DNA from: Paenibacillus brevis
GTDB taxonomy: Bacteria; Bacillota; Bacilli; Paenibacillales; Paenibacillaceae
Reading direction: 5' to 3'
Assembly: GCF_018919145.1 (NCBI RefSeq)
Contig: NZ_JAHLQJ010000008.1
Location: forward strand, 1 to 64,000
Length of the DNA: 64,000 nt
Below the pieces are notes generated by a model. It had not been told where the DNA came from, did no database searches, and saw only the letters and a list, made by a program, of their open reading frames with translations. Of this stretch, positions 24,512 through 32,797 are shown one piece after another. Every line of letters begins with the position of its first letter. The first letter of the stretch is position 1. The translations under genes and the position numbers were made by a program.

Positions 24512-25975
24512 ATGGCAGGAGGAACTTGGAGTTTAACGAATCAACCGGTACTTCCCGGTTTGTATATGAATTTTGTAGGTGCAGCGGGAGCAGCAATTCA
24601 GCCGGGAGCTCGGGGAGTTGTTGTCGCACCGGTCAAAGCGCACTGGGGCCCCGTCGGGGAGTTTGTAGAGGTTACCAGTGAAACGGCAATTCGGGAGCTG
24701 TTTACGGAGGACGAGACTGGAGGAGCAACAGCATTTACCACGCTGTATCTGGCATTGCTTGGAGGGCCGAACAAGCTGCTTGCTTATCGGATGGCTGACA
24801 GCACAGCTGCTCCAGCTCAGCTTGCTTTGAAGAATAAAGAGACTTTGCCTGTAGACAGTGTACGGCTCTCCGCCAAATATCCGGGAGAACGCGGCAATCG
24901 TTTTACCGTATCGATTCAACCGAATTCCCTGATGACAGGCATCAAGGAGTTGAAGCTGTATGAAGGAGGCACGCTGCTTCGGACGATTTCATTGGGAGAT
25001 GGAGAAGCCGAGCAAGCGGTGAAGGCGATCAATCAGGATGCCGGCAATAAGTGGATTGTTGCTGAAAAGCTGGCGGATGGAGTCGTTGATGACGTCACAG
25101 GCGAGATTTTCTCCGGCGGTTTGAGCGGAATTTCCGGCATTACCCATGCTGATTATATGGCTGCGACGCTTCAATTTGAGACAAGGGATTTTCATGTGCT
25201 AACGCTCGATGGTGTGAGTGATCCTGCCCTGCATACAAGCCTAGTAGCATGGCTCAAGCGGGTCCGCGAGGAAGGGAAGGGGATTCTGCTTGCACTTGGA
25301 GGAAGCACAGCTTCGGATACAGCCGACAATGCGGTTGAACAGGCTGTTCAACGGAGTGCTTCCATTGATTACGAAGGAGTCATCCATGTGGGCAGCGGAG
25401 CTAAGCTGAACGGCCGAAGCTATTCCTCTGCACAGGTTGCGGCGTGGGTAGCAGGCTTGATTGCCGGGCAATCTTTGAAGGAATCAGCTACTTACGCAGT
25501 ATCGCCATTTGAAGATGTGACCCGTCGCTGGACGCGTTCCGAGCAGGAAGCTGGGGTGCAGGGCGGTGTTCTTTTGCTGGTTCATGATGGTAGACGCGTT
25601 AAGGTGCTTCGCGGGGTGAACAGCTTGGTCACTTTGCGTGAGGACCAGAACAAAGGCTGGAAGAAAATTCGCAAGATCCGGGTGATTGACCAGATTAACG
25701 CTGATCTTCAGCGGACAGCCGAGGATAACTATATTGGTAAGGTGAACAACACCGAGGAAGGAAGATTGGCGCTGATTAGTGCAGGCAAGCAATATTTGCA
25801 GGCATTGGCGCTGGAAAATATCATTGAATCTACCGGCTACGACGTAGCGCTGGATCCAAGATTTTACGGCACAGCTTCGCAATTTGAACCTGAAGATGAC
25901 CAGGTGTATTTGGTATGGACAGCGGACGACACTGATGTCATGGAACAAATTTTCGGGACCTTCTATGTGCAGTAA
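24512..25975 (+). CDS. xkdK: Contractile tail sheath protein
   Basis: The 487-residue sheath protein forms the contractile outer tube that drives the inner tube into the target cell. The N-terminal GTWSLTNQPVLPGLYMNF and the C-terminal domain with TGYDVALDPRFYG, LVWTADDTDVMEQIFGTF are typical of the XkdK group (tail_sheath_1). Length fits the family. ATG 24512 has GGAAGG 8 nt upstream; a GTG 9 bp earlier is unlikely. It is followed by the tube gene after 37 bp. Confidence 0.95.
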   Translation: MAGGTWSLTNQPVLPGLYMNFVGAAGAAIQPGARGVVVAPVKAHWGPVGEFVEVTSETAIRELFTEDETGGATAFTTLYLALLGGPNKLLAYRMADSTAAPAQLALKNKETLPVDSVRLSAKYPGERGNRFTVSIQPNSLMTGIKELKLYEGGTLLRTISLGDGEAEQAVKAINQDAGNKWIVAEKLADGVVDDVTGEIFSGGLSGISGITHADYMAATLQFETRDFHVLTLDGVSDPALHTSLVAWLKRVREEGKGILLALGGSTASDTADNAVEQAVQRSASIDYEGVIHVGSGAKLNGRSYSSAQVAAWVAGLIAGQSLKESATYAVSPFEDVTRRWTRSEQEAGVQGGVLLLVHDGRRVKVLRGVNSLVTLREDQNKGWKKIRKIRVIDQINADLQRTAEDNYIGKVNNTEEGRLALISAGKQYLQALALENIIESTGYDVALDPRFYGTASQFEPEDDQVYLVWTADDTDVMEQIFGTFYVQ

Positions 25976-26012
25976 ATTTCACTAACAATAAACTTTCAAG
26001 GAGGAATTAAGC

Positions 26013-26429
26013 ATGTCACAATATATTGATCCGAGCCGCATTATGATGGGGACATTCGGCCAGATTTTTATCGACGGGGTATGGCAATCTAATCTGAATC
26101 ATCTTGAGGCCAGTGTGGAAATGGACAAGCGGGAGATGAATCTGGTTGGTACAGAGTATACCGTATTTAAGCTGGGACGCAAAAAGGGAACCGGTACGAT
26201 GAGCGGGTACAAAGTAACTTCGGATATGATCTCTCGGGGCTTTCAAAAATTCTCGATTATTCATAAGCTGGATGATCCGGAGGCCTATGGCTTTGAACGC
26301 ATCCAACTGAACGGCTGTCTGGCGGATAAAATCCAGCTGGCCAATTGGACCGCAGGCGAGGAGGTTACGGAGGAGACGCCGTTCACCTTCGAATCGTATG
26401 AGCTGCTTGACCCTGTCACTGGGCCTTAA
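26013..26429 (+). CDS. xkdM: Tail tube protein
   Basis: The 138-residue protein of the XkdM family forms the inner tail tube. Typical features are the start SQYIDPSRIMMGTFGQIFID, the conserved KKGTGTMSGYKVTSDMI hairpin and the C-terminal LANWTAGEEVTEETPFTFE. AAGGAGG lies 8 nt before ATG. It follows the sheath gene, as in nearly all myotail operons. Confidence 0.94.
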   Translation: MSQYIDPSRIMMGTFGQIFIDGVWQSNLNHLEASVEMDKREMNLVGTEYTVFKLGRKKGTGTMSGYKVTSDMISRGFQKFSIIHKLDDPEAYGFERIQLNGCLADKIQLANWTAGEEVTEETPFTFESYELLDPVTGP

Positions 26430-26489
26430 TTGGAGTTAAGGAACGAAAGCAATGAATGTATCTTAGATTTGTCAGGGAGGATGAATAGA

Positions 26490-26945
26490 ATGAGCAAGGA
26501 AACATGGAGTGAACAGGATATATTGGACGGTCTCTTCGAGACGGCGACGAATCTGCCGGAAGAGGCCGTTTTTATTGGGCGTCTTGGTCTGCGGGTCACA
26601 CTGCAAGGGCTGACCTCCAGTAAAGTAGACTTGATCCGTGAACGCTGCACGATTCGCAAGACCACGAAGGGACAGACGTCGGAAAAGGTGGACAGCGAGC
26701 TATTCAATGCCGCATTGATTAAGGAAGCAACCTCGAAGCTGGAGGTTGTTAAGAAGCTGAGCGAAGGCGAGAAGGTGGCCCTGCTGAGCGGTTGGGATGA
26801 TACCCGTCTCGTAAGCCGACTGAAGCTTTCCGGGGGAGAAGAGGCTGTACGCCGGCTGCTGCTTGCCGGAGAACTGGACGCGGTTGGCGATAAGGTCCTG
26901 GAAATATCCGGCTTTGGCGTCGATATCGATGATGTAAAAAACTGA
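26490..26945 (+). CDS. xkdN: Tail assembly chaperone, short form
   Basis: This 151-residue protein is the gpG/XkdN-type chaperone that coats the tape measure during tail assembly. It begins at ATG 26490 (GGGAGG 9 nt upstream). The helical C-terminal half is rich in charged residues and ends DIDDVKN, where a slippery A-AAA-AAC heptamer overlaps the last two codons before the TGA. A fraction of ribosomes should therefore slip -1 and add 48 residues. This two-product arrangement between tube and tape-measure genes is a conserved hallmark of long-tailed phages. Confidence 0.88.
   Translation: MSKETWSEQDILDGLFETATNLPEEAVFIGRLGLRVTLQGLTSSKVDLIRERCTIRKTTKGQTSEKVDSELFNAALIKEATSKLEVVKKLSEGEKVALLSGWDDTRLVSRLKLSGGEEAVRRLLLAGELDAVGDKVLEISGFGVDIDDVKN
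26936..26942 (+). other. Programmed -1 frameshift site
   Basis: A AAA AAC in the zero frame (GTA AAA AAC TGA) obeys the X-XXY-YYZ rule, and the stop codon follows at once. Slipping one base back continues as AAA AAA CTG ATC into an open frame to 27088. Confidence 0.8.
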
Positions 26946-27088
26946 TCAACTCCGGCGGCGTAACGGCATTGCTGTATCATTTGTGGACACGGCACAGCTT
27001 GCGTCCCGGAGTATTTTGGTCGCTGCCCAAAGGGGAACGCCTGCTGCTTCGAGCCTTTGCGGAGAGAGAGCTTGAGTTGAAAGCTTAA
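26942..27088 (+). CDS. Tail assembly chaperone, frameshift extension (T domain)
   Basis: The 48-codon extension in the -1 frame has no good start codon or ribosome site of its own and begins exactly at the slippery site. It reads LINSGGVTALLYHLWTRHSL, then RPGVFWSLPKGERLLLR and an acidic helix, a coding pattern with no stop until TAA 27086-27088. The combined product (26490 to 27088 with a -1 shift) would be about 199 residues, the gpGT-like form that binds the tape measure. The tape-measure gene starts 55 bp later. Confidence 0.78.
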   Translation: MINSGGVTALLYHLWTRHSLRPGVFWSLPKGERLLLRAFAERELELKA

Positions 27089-27143
27089 AAGCTGCTCTCT
27101 CCCTGCTTATGCAGGCTGATCTTGTGCAATAGGGAGGTGGAAC

Positions 27144-28637
27144 ATGGCAAGCAATGAAGAGAAGCAACTTAAAATTGAAGTGGACATTTCGGCCATTGAG
27201 CTGGCTGAGGAGGCCATGGGAAGACTGGACAAGCTGCTCGAACAAACCCAACGCCGCGCCGCCGCACTCGGCAGGATAAGTGTAGTGCCATTCATTCTGC
27301 TGGAGCGTCGGGCAACCATGGCCCTGGATCGGATCGAGCGCAGTCTGATGCGGTTGAACCGAACGAGGGTCTACCCAACCGTCACTTTAATCGATCAGGT
27401 AACCGCGGGTGTCGAACAGATTCGCGCGTCGATGCTGAGCTTGACCGCTAATCCATGGCGATTATCGGTTGAGGGGGTGAAGTGGGATGAGGTGGTTGGG
27501 GATACGTTTTTTCGCTGGATAGATGGTGAAGGACAGCAAAGACTCGTGCAAATGTCAACAAAGCTGGGTGAAAGCCTGGGCAATGGAATTCGCGAGAGTA
27601 TGATGAACTCATTGGGAATCAACGGAGATCCGAACCAATCTATTCTGCTGCCAATTTCTCCATTCGAAAGCCTGCTTGTGCCTAAGAATGAAACGGTGTT
27701 TGAGGAAGCAGGCAGGATTGCCGGAGAACAATTTCGCAATGCTTTTTTGCAAGCAGTGGGGGAAATGCTTTCAATTCATTTGTTTGATGGTAGAGGAATA
27801 GGTAGTGAACCTATGAGAACATTCTCTGGAAGTGGTGGCTCGTTCAAGGATTATTCTGGGACCGCAGAGTGGATTCGACAGTTTGCAGTGGACAATGTTC
27901 TTGAAGGCGGCGAAAAGATATCAACAGATATTCTAGACAACAAACTCGCAGGATATGTTAGTGGCTTAAACATACCTCCATCAGCAAAGAAGGCTTTAGG
28001 TTTATTGAAAACCGGGTTCATTATCGACTTAGTTACAATTCTAGCTGCTGAACCAGGTAAGCCCTATTATGAAGCTTGGGGGAATGTGATTGGATCTAAT
28101 TTATTGGGTGCTCTCGGCACCATGATAGGTGGTCCACTTGTCGGAGTCCCAGCTGCGGTATTAGGTGGATATGGAGGAGAAGAGATTGCGGGTTGGTTTT
28201 ATGATACTTCTATGATGTCCGACGAAGAAAGGAAAAAATCAAAATATGCTGGTGAGCGATTAGGCGGCTGGTATCCAGATTATCATGCAGAGGAGATGCT
28301 GAAAGAAAAGCCGCTTGGGCTATACTCTACTCCCAAAATTGATATTAAACCCGATATCGGCATTCCAAGACCACTTGATCTTGTTAATCCCTTTGATCTT
28401 GAGTGGTGGAAACCATATTACTCTTCAAATCAGAATGAAGCAACGAAGAATGGCGGTTTCTCATTTAATAACAATGCTGTTCCGCAAAAATCTGAGACTT
28501 CTGTTCAGGTTAATCTCTCCCCGGGAACTGTAAACTTGACGGTTCAAAGGGAAGAGATCAATTATGATCTGGTCGCTAACGTCTCAGCCCGAATGATTGC
28601 TAATGAGGTCCGGCTTGCGATGCAAAATGTTCAATAA
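27144..28637 (+). CDS. xkdO: Tail tape-measure protein, short version
   Basis: This 497-residue protein is placed exactly where the tape measure belongs. The N-terminus (1-120) is helical and Arg/Leu rich, a glycine-rich hydrophobic stretch (about 318-350, NLLGALGTMIGGPLVGVPAA) resembles the membrane-active segment, and the C-terminus has VNLTVQREEINYD, typical of the XkdO end. XkdO of PBSX is over 1,300 residues, so the tail encoded here should be very short. Residues about 212-440 are encoded by DNA of visibly lower GC than both flanks, suggesting module replacement or an internal deletion in the past. GGGAGG lies 7 nt upstream of the ATG. Confidence 0.75.
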   Translation: MASNEEKQLKIEVDISAIELAEEAMGRLDKLLEQTQRRAAALGRISVVPFILLERRATMALDRIERSLMRLNRTRVYPTVTLIDQVTAGVEQIRASMLSLTANPWRLSVEGVKWDEVVGDTFFRWIDGEGQQRLVQMSTKLGESLGNGIRESMMNSLGINGDPNQSILLPISPFESLLVPKNETVFEEAGRIAGEQFRNAFLQAVGEMLSIHLFDGRGIGSEPMRTFSGSGGSFKDYSGTAEWIRQFAVDNVLEGGEKISTDILDNKLAGYVSGLNIPPSAKKALGLLKTGFIIDLVTILAAEPGKPYYEAWGNVIGSNLLGALGTMIGGPLVGVPAAVLGGYGGEEIAGWFYDTSMMSDEERKKSKYAGERLGGWYPDYHAEEMLKEKPLGLYSTPKIDIKPDIGIPRPLDLVNPFDLEWWKPYYSSNQNEATKNGGFSFNNNAVPQKSETSVQVNLSPGTVNLTVQREEINYDLVANVSARMIANEVRLAMQNVQ

Positions 28638-28652
28638 AAGGAGGGAGGAACC

Positions 28653-29294
28653 ATGGAAATCCATTTTGTAGATGGGAATGGTGTTGATTTCCATCTTCCG
28701 GTTAATCCCGAGGAGATTAGGATTAGTCGCGATAAGGCGCTAGAGACCATGTCGATATTGTCCCTGGGAGAATTTGATCTTCCAGCTGGAGAGAGGGTGA
28801 AGGAAATCACCTTCTCTTCTTTTTTTCCGGTGGCTTATGATTCCGGATATTGTAACTACAGCAATCTGCCCGATCCGCAGGAAGCGATGAACCGGCTTAC
28901 CCGCATGATGAACGATAAAAAACCGGTTCGTTTAATTATTACAGATACAGCTGTGAATGTATTGGTCATGCTGTCTGCGCATCATTCCACATTTCGCGGC
29001 GGCGAGCCTGGAGATGTTTATTATGATGTGACTGCACGTACGTGGCGAGACATGAAGGTGCATACCCTTAACTCTGCTGGCTCTGGTGCTTCATCTGCAG
29101 ATAGCTCACGTACCGATACCAAGCCGAAGGCCAAGACCTATACCGTAAAATCAGGAGACTCCTTGTCCAAGGTCGCCAAGCTAGAGCTGGGGAGCAGCGC
29201 GGAATGGCAGCAAATTTATAGTCTGAATAAAGGGACAATCGGCAGCGATCCCAACAAGATAAAGCCAGGCCAGAAGCTGGTGTTGCCTTCATGA
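28653..29294 (+). CDS. xkdP: LysM-containing tail/hub protein
   Basis: The 213-residue protein has an N-terminal XkdP-type domain (MEIHFVDGNGVDFHLPVNPE onward, about 1-140) and one C-terminal LysM (TYTVKSGDSLSKVAKLELGS to KPGQKLVLPS). Equivalent to gp53-like or LysM hub proteins that link tube to baseplate and touch peptidoglycan. A Ser/Ala/Lys linker joins the parts. AAGGAGGGAGG precedes ATG. The stop overlaps the next start by 4 bp. Confidence 0.88.
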   Translation: MEIHFVDGNGVDFHLPVNPEEIRISRDKALETMSILSLGEFDLPAGERVKEITFSSFFPVAYDSGYCNYSNLPDPQEAMNRLTRMMNDKKPVRLIITDTAVNVLVMLSAHHSTFRGGEPGDVYYDVTARTWRDMKVHTLNSAGSGASSADSSRTDTKPKAKTYTVKSGDSLSKVAKLELGSSAEWQQIYSLNKGTIGSDPNKIKPGQKLVLPS

Positions 29295-30262
29295 GCTACA
29301 GCGTTATTTTACAGAACAAATATGACTTAAGCTCACTGGTAGAAAATATAAGCCTGGTCGATTCACTCGATCAAATCGCATATATGGCTACGATCAATCT
29401 GGTAGTTACTCCAGACTTCCCGGTGATCGCGCCAGGTGACGAAATTCGAATCAGCGGTATTCCATATGGAAGCGTTGGATCAAAGGCTCCGTTACTGAAT
29501 CCGGGTGTAGTGTGGGAAACGAGCAGTATGGCCAGCACAGCCAAGCATATATCCATCACCGTGTATGACCGAACTATTTATTTGGCCAAATCGGAGGATG
29601 AATGTTTATTTGCAGCTAACACCACGGCTGCACAACGTCTGCGTAAGCATGCTTCAAATTGGGGGATCAAGCTGGCAGAAGTTCCGGATACGAAAATCAG
29701 CTTGAAAAGGGCGATGTACCGCCCGCAAACGATTTACAGCATGATTCAAGCTGATCTGAAGGAGACAACCAAGGGGGGCGGAGAATTATATGTTCCTCGG
29801 ATGACTGCTGCAGGATTGAGCTTGGTGAAAATTGCAGGGAATGAGCCCGTCTGGAAATTAGAGGCGATCGAAGAGATTACCCAGAATCGAACCCTGGAGG
29901 AAGCGGCAACTCGCGTAAAGGTGCTTGGAACAGAGAGCAGTAGCGGGGAAGCTCCTGCCAAGGTTCTTGCTATCGCTGATGGACAAACTGCGGAATACGG
30001 TGTTCTTCAGATCATTGTGCAGGAAGATGATGTGAAGACAGCAAGTGCTGCAAAAAGGTTGGCACAGTCGAAGCTTAGAGGAGTCGGCACAACCTATAGT
30101 GTAACTTGCCCTGATCTGAATACCTTGCGGGCTGGGGATAAAGTAATTCTGAATGGAATGGCGCTGATCGCGGTATCTGTAACCCACCAGCTTGGTGATC
30201 CGGGAAGGATGAGCCTGGAGCTGGCCACCTTTGAGGATGTAAAAAGGAGGTATTATCTATGA
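29291..30262 (+). CDS. xkdQ: Baseplate hub protein (gpD/gp27-like)
   Basis: The 323-residue XkdQ-family hub protein forms the ring on which the tail spike sits. Typical segments include SVILQNKYDLSSLVENIS at the start and RLAQSKLRGVGTTYSVTCPD near the C-terminus, as in late-control-gene D proteins. No separate hydrolase motif is seen. It overlaps both neighbours by 4 bp, so translation is coupled. Confidence 0.88.
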   Translation: MSYSVILQNKYDLSSLVENISLVDSLDQIAYMATINLVVTPDFPVIAPGDEIRISGIPYGSVGSKAPLLNPGVVWETSSMASTAKHISITVYDRTIYLAKSEDECLFAANTTAAQRLRKHASNWGIKLAEVPDTKISLKRAMYRPQTIYSMIQADLKETTKGGGELYVPRMTAAGLSLVKIAGNEPVWKLEAIEEITQNRTLEEAATRVKVLGTESSSGEAPAKVLAIADGQTAEYGVLQIIVQEDDVKTASAAKRLAQSKLRGVGTTYSVTCPDLNTLRAGDKVILNGMALIAVSVTHQLGDPGRMSLELATFEDVKRRYYL

Positions 30263-30660
30263 GTATCGATCCCTATACAGCCCTCGTTGTTGCTCTTAGG
30301 AACAACTCCCGGGATCAACTACAGGAGGGACTCAGCGGGGTCGCTTTAGAACTGGGGACAATCACTTCGTCAGGCCTGAAGCTGGACCGTTTTAAGCATG
30401 AGATCAATGATTATATGACTGCCGAATTTCCGGGGCGGCTTTGCATGCCGCAGCTTGAGTTCGCAGGCCGTACCGATCTGCTGGAGGAGGACGCTGGCAG
30501 CAGGCTACGGGGACAGGGACAGTTTGTCTTTGAGCCATCGGAGACGGAAGAAGTCTCCTTTCTCGTGCAATATAAACCGGGAGATCGTGTGCTGGTCACT
30601 CCGCTAGAAGGCGGCCATGAAGCACTGGTGATCTGTAAGGTGGTGGGCAGAAGTGGCTGA
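30259..30660 (+). CDS. xkdR: Baseplate protein of the XkdR (DUF2577) type
   Basis: The 133-residue protein occupies the xkdR position. It contains FVFEPSETEEVSFLVQYKPG and ends in GDRVLVTPLEGGHEALVICK, an OB-like beta pattern common in spike-associated proteins. It may supply the spike or its adaptor, since no distinct gpV-type spike gene exists in the cluster; that is inference. It overlaps the upstream gene by 4 bp and the downstream gene by 8 bp. Confidence 0.8.
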   Translation: MSIDPYTALVVALRNNSRDQLQEGLSGVALELGTITSSGLKLDRFKHEINDYMTAEFPGRLCMPQLEFAGRTDLLEEDAGSRLRGQGQFVFEPSETEEVSFLVQYKPGDRVLVTPLEGGHEALVICKVVGRSG

Positions 30661-31111
30661 TTCGTTATTTCCCGAGAGCATGAATGATTCCAGGAATGAA
30701 GGAATTGAAGCGGAGAATGGGAGTTCAGAGATTTTGTTCGGCAGAAGCTGGAGGTTTGATTTTGAACAAGGGGAGTTTATCTTGACCCCTACACGTAAAA
30801 TAGCTTCTTCCAGCGGTACGGATGCCTGGGTTGTATGGTGTCAGAAAGCCATTCGTACTCCGCGTTACCGCCATCTAATCTATTCCCGGATCTATGGACA
30901 GGAACTGGATGAGTTGATTGGAAAAGGCTACAGCCGAGCCGTCCTGGAGAGCGAAATTCAGCGAATGGTGAGCGAAGCTTTGCTGTTAGATCCGCGTACG
31001 GCGGATGTGGACGGTTTTTATTTTTCCTGGCAGGGAGCGGAGTGCAGCTTCAATTGTCAGGTTACGAATGTTCACGATGAAGTGTTAAGGCTGGAAGGGA
31101 GTGTGGGTTGA
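30653..31111 (+). CDS. xkdS: Baseplate wedge protein of the XkdS (DUF2634, gpW/gp25-like) type
   Basis: The 152-residue protein is of gp25-like fold: GRSWRFDFEQGEFILT, then AWVVWCQKAIRTPRYRHLIY and YGQELDELIGKG are the family core, forming the wedge that ties the hub to the baseplate. It starts inside the xkdR end (8-bp overlap) and shares ATGA-type overlap with the J-type gene. Confidence 0.9.
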   Translation: MADSLFPESMNDSRNEGIEAENGSSEILFGRSWRFDFEQGEFILTPTRKIASSSGTDAWVVWCQKAIRTPRYRHLIYSRIYGQELDELIGKGYSRAVLESEIQRMVSEALLLDPRTADVDGFYFSWQGAECSFNCQVTNVHDEVLRLEGSVG

Positions 31112-32229
31112 TGGCTGAAATGCCGGCTTTTTTGCAGGAACAGACGGAAGAGAATATTATGCAGCGAATGCTGGAACGAGTGCCTTCGGATATCGATAAA
31201 TCGGAGGGCTCTTTTATTTGGGACGCGCAAGCTCCGGTTGCATTTGTGTTGGCGGAGGCGGCGGGATGGGCACAGCAGGTGCTGCAGCGAGGCTTTGCCG
31301 GGAGTACCTTCGGTACTTATCTGGATTTGCGTGTATCCGAGCATGGCTTGACAAGACGGGACGCCGTGCAGGCTACAGGGAGCGTAAAGTTCTCTGGGGT
31401 GCCGGGGACACTTGTTCCGGCCGGAACGGTTGTTGCGACACCTGCCGATGAAGTGACCTCAGAAACCTCCATTGAGTATATAACGAAGCAAGCTGTTACT
31501 TTGGGAGCGGATGGCAGCGGTGAAGTCTCCATTCAGGCGGTACTGGCTGGACGACAAGGAAACGTACCGGAGAAAGTTGTTTCGGTATTGGGTGAGCGGG
31601 TGCAAGGTGTTAGCACAGTGACAAACCTGGATCCTATTCGGGGCGGAGCAGATATTGAAACTGATGAACTATTACTGGAGCGCTACTATGCTCATGTCCG
31701 TAATCAGGGCACAAGTGCGAATAAAGCTCATTATATGAAATGGGCCGGAGAGGTGCCGGGGGTAGGGGCTGCACAGGTACAGCCATTATGGCAAGGTCCG
31801 GGAACAGTAGGCATTTATTTGTTGGATACGGAAAAGCGAGCCGCAAACGAGGAGCTTGTGACCGCGGTTCAGCAAGTTCTGGATCCGACACAGGATGGAC
31901 AGGGCGAAGGGGCTGCGCCCGCTGGAGCCGTGGTGACGGTTATGGCTGCAGAGGAATTGCCGATAAATCTTTCGGTGAAGCTGGCACTGGCAGGCGGAGC
32001 TTCTTTAATAGAAGTAAAGGAGCAGATTACGGAGGGGCTGACGGCCTATTTGCAGGGGCTTGCTTTTACGGATTCACCTGTTCGAATGACGAGAGTGGCT
32101 GCTGTGTTGCTGGACTTACCAGGCATCGTTGATTATACAGATTTGAGACTGAATGACTCTGATGAGCTTGTGATATCGGTAGAAATGGGACAAGTGGCAG
32201 TACCGGGGATGGTGAACGCGTATGAATAA
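31108..32229 (+). CDS. xkdT: Baseplate J/gp47 protein
   Basis: The 373-residue baseplate wedge protein of the J/gp47 family has landmarks SEGSFIWDAQAPVAFVLAEA, the central GLTRRDAVQATGSVKFSG barrel and RGGADIETDELLLERYYAHV. It spans the baseplate between gp25-like and tail-protein-I-like subunits. Length is normal. It overlaps its neighbours by 4 and 8 bp. Confidence 0.93.
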   Translation: MMAEMPAFLQEQTEENIMQRMLERVPSDIDKSEGSFIWDAQAPVAFVLAEAAGWAQQVLQRGFAGSTFGTYLDLRVSEHGLTRRDAVQATGSVKFSGVPGTLVPAGTVVATPADEVTSETSIEYITKQAVTLGADGSGEVSIQAVLAGRQGNVPEKVVSVLGERVQGVSTVTNLDPIRGGADIETDELLLERYYAHVRNQGTSANKAHYMKWAGEVPGVGAAQVQPLWQGPGTVGIYLLDTEKRAANEELVTAVQQVLDPTQDGQGEGAAPAGAVVTVMAAEELPINLSVKLALAGGASLIEVKEQITEGLTAYLQGLAFTDSPVRMTRVAAVLLDLPGIVDYTDLRLNDSDELVISVEMGQVAVPGMVNAYE

Positions 32230-32797
32230 GCTGGCAACCGTTAGTCAGCAGGGGCTTGAAATGTTGTCCTATCTCCCGGGTTATTATGAGCACTCCAGAG
32301 TGATTCAGGCGGACATGCATGCGAAGGGCGTAGAACTGGATGCTCTCTATCAGGCGTTGAATGAGACGCTGGATCAATTTTTTGTGCGAACAGCAACTTG
32401 GGGATTGCGGCATTGGGAAGAAGAGCTTGGGATTTCCGTGGAAGAAAGTAAGCCTCTTGAGCAACGTCGATCTATGGTGGAATCGAAGCTGCGAGGCGCA
32501 GGGAAATTTACGGGGCGTCTTGTGAAACAGGTTGCCGAGTCCTATCACGGCGGCGCGGTGGATGTTTCTTTTCAGCCGGAATGGTGGAGCTTTACGGTCA
32601 AATTTGTGGATACCGTCGGTGTTCCACCGAATCTGGATGATTTGAAAGCCGTATTGGAAGACATCAAGCCGGCGCATATGGCGATGGAGTATGAATTTAA
32701 TTATTTGCTGATTCGGGATATCGATGGAGTCATGACGCTGAACGAGTTGGAACAGGTGGAATTGAATATTTTTGCAGGAGGTGGTTCGCTTGGCTAA
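32222..32797 (+). CDS. xkdU: Baseplate/fibre-attachment protein of the YmfQ (DUF2313) type
   Basis: The 191-residue protein corresponds to XkdU/YmfQ and plays the gpI role, connecting baseplate wedge and fibre. The N-terminus LSYLPGYYEHSRVIQADMHA and ALNETLDQFFVRTATWGLRHW are characteristic. The last 8 bp overlap the TTG start of the fibre gene. Confidence 0.9.
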   Translation: MNKLATVSQQGLEMLSYLPGYYEHSRVIQADMHAKGVELDALYQALNETLDQFFVRTATWGLRHWEEELGISVEESKPLEQRRSMVESKLRGAGKFTGRLVKQVAESYHGGAVDVSFQPEWWSFTVKFVDTVGVPPNLDDLKAVLEDIKPAHMAMEYEFNYLLIRDIDGVMTLNELEQVELNIFAGGGSLG

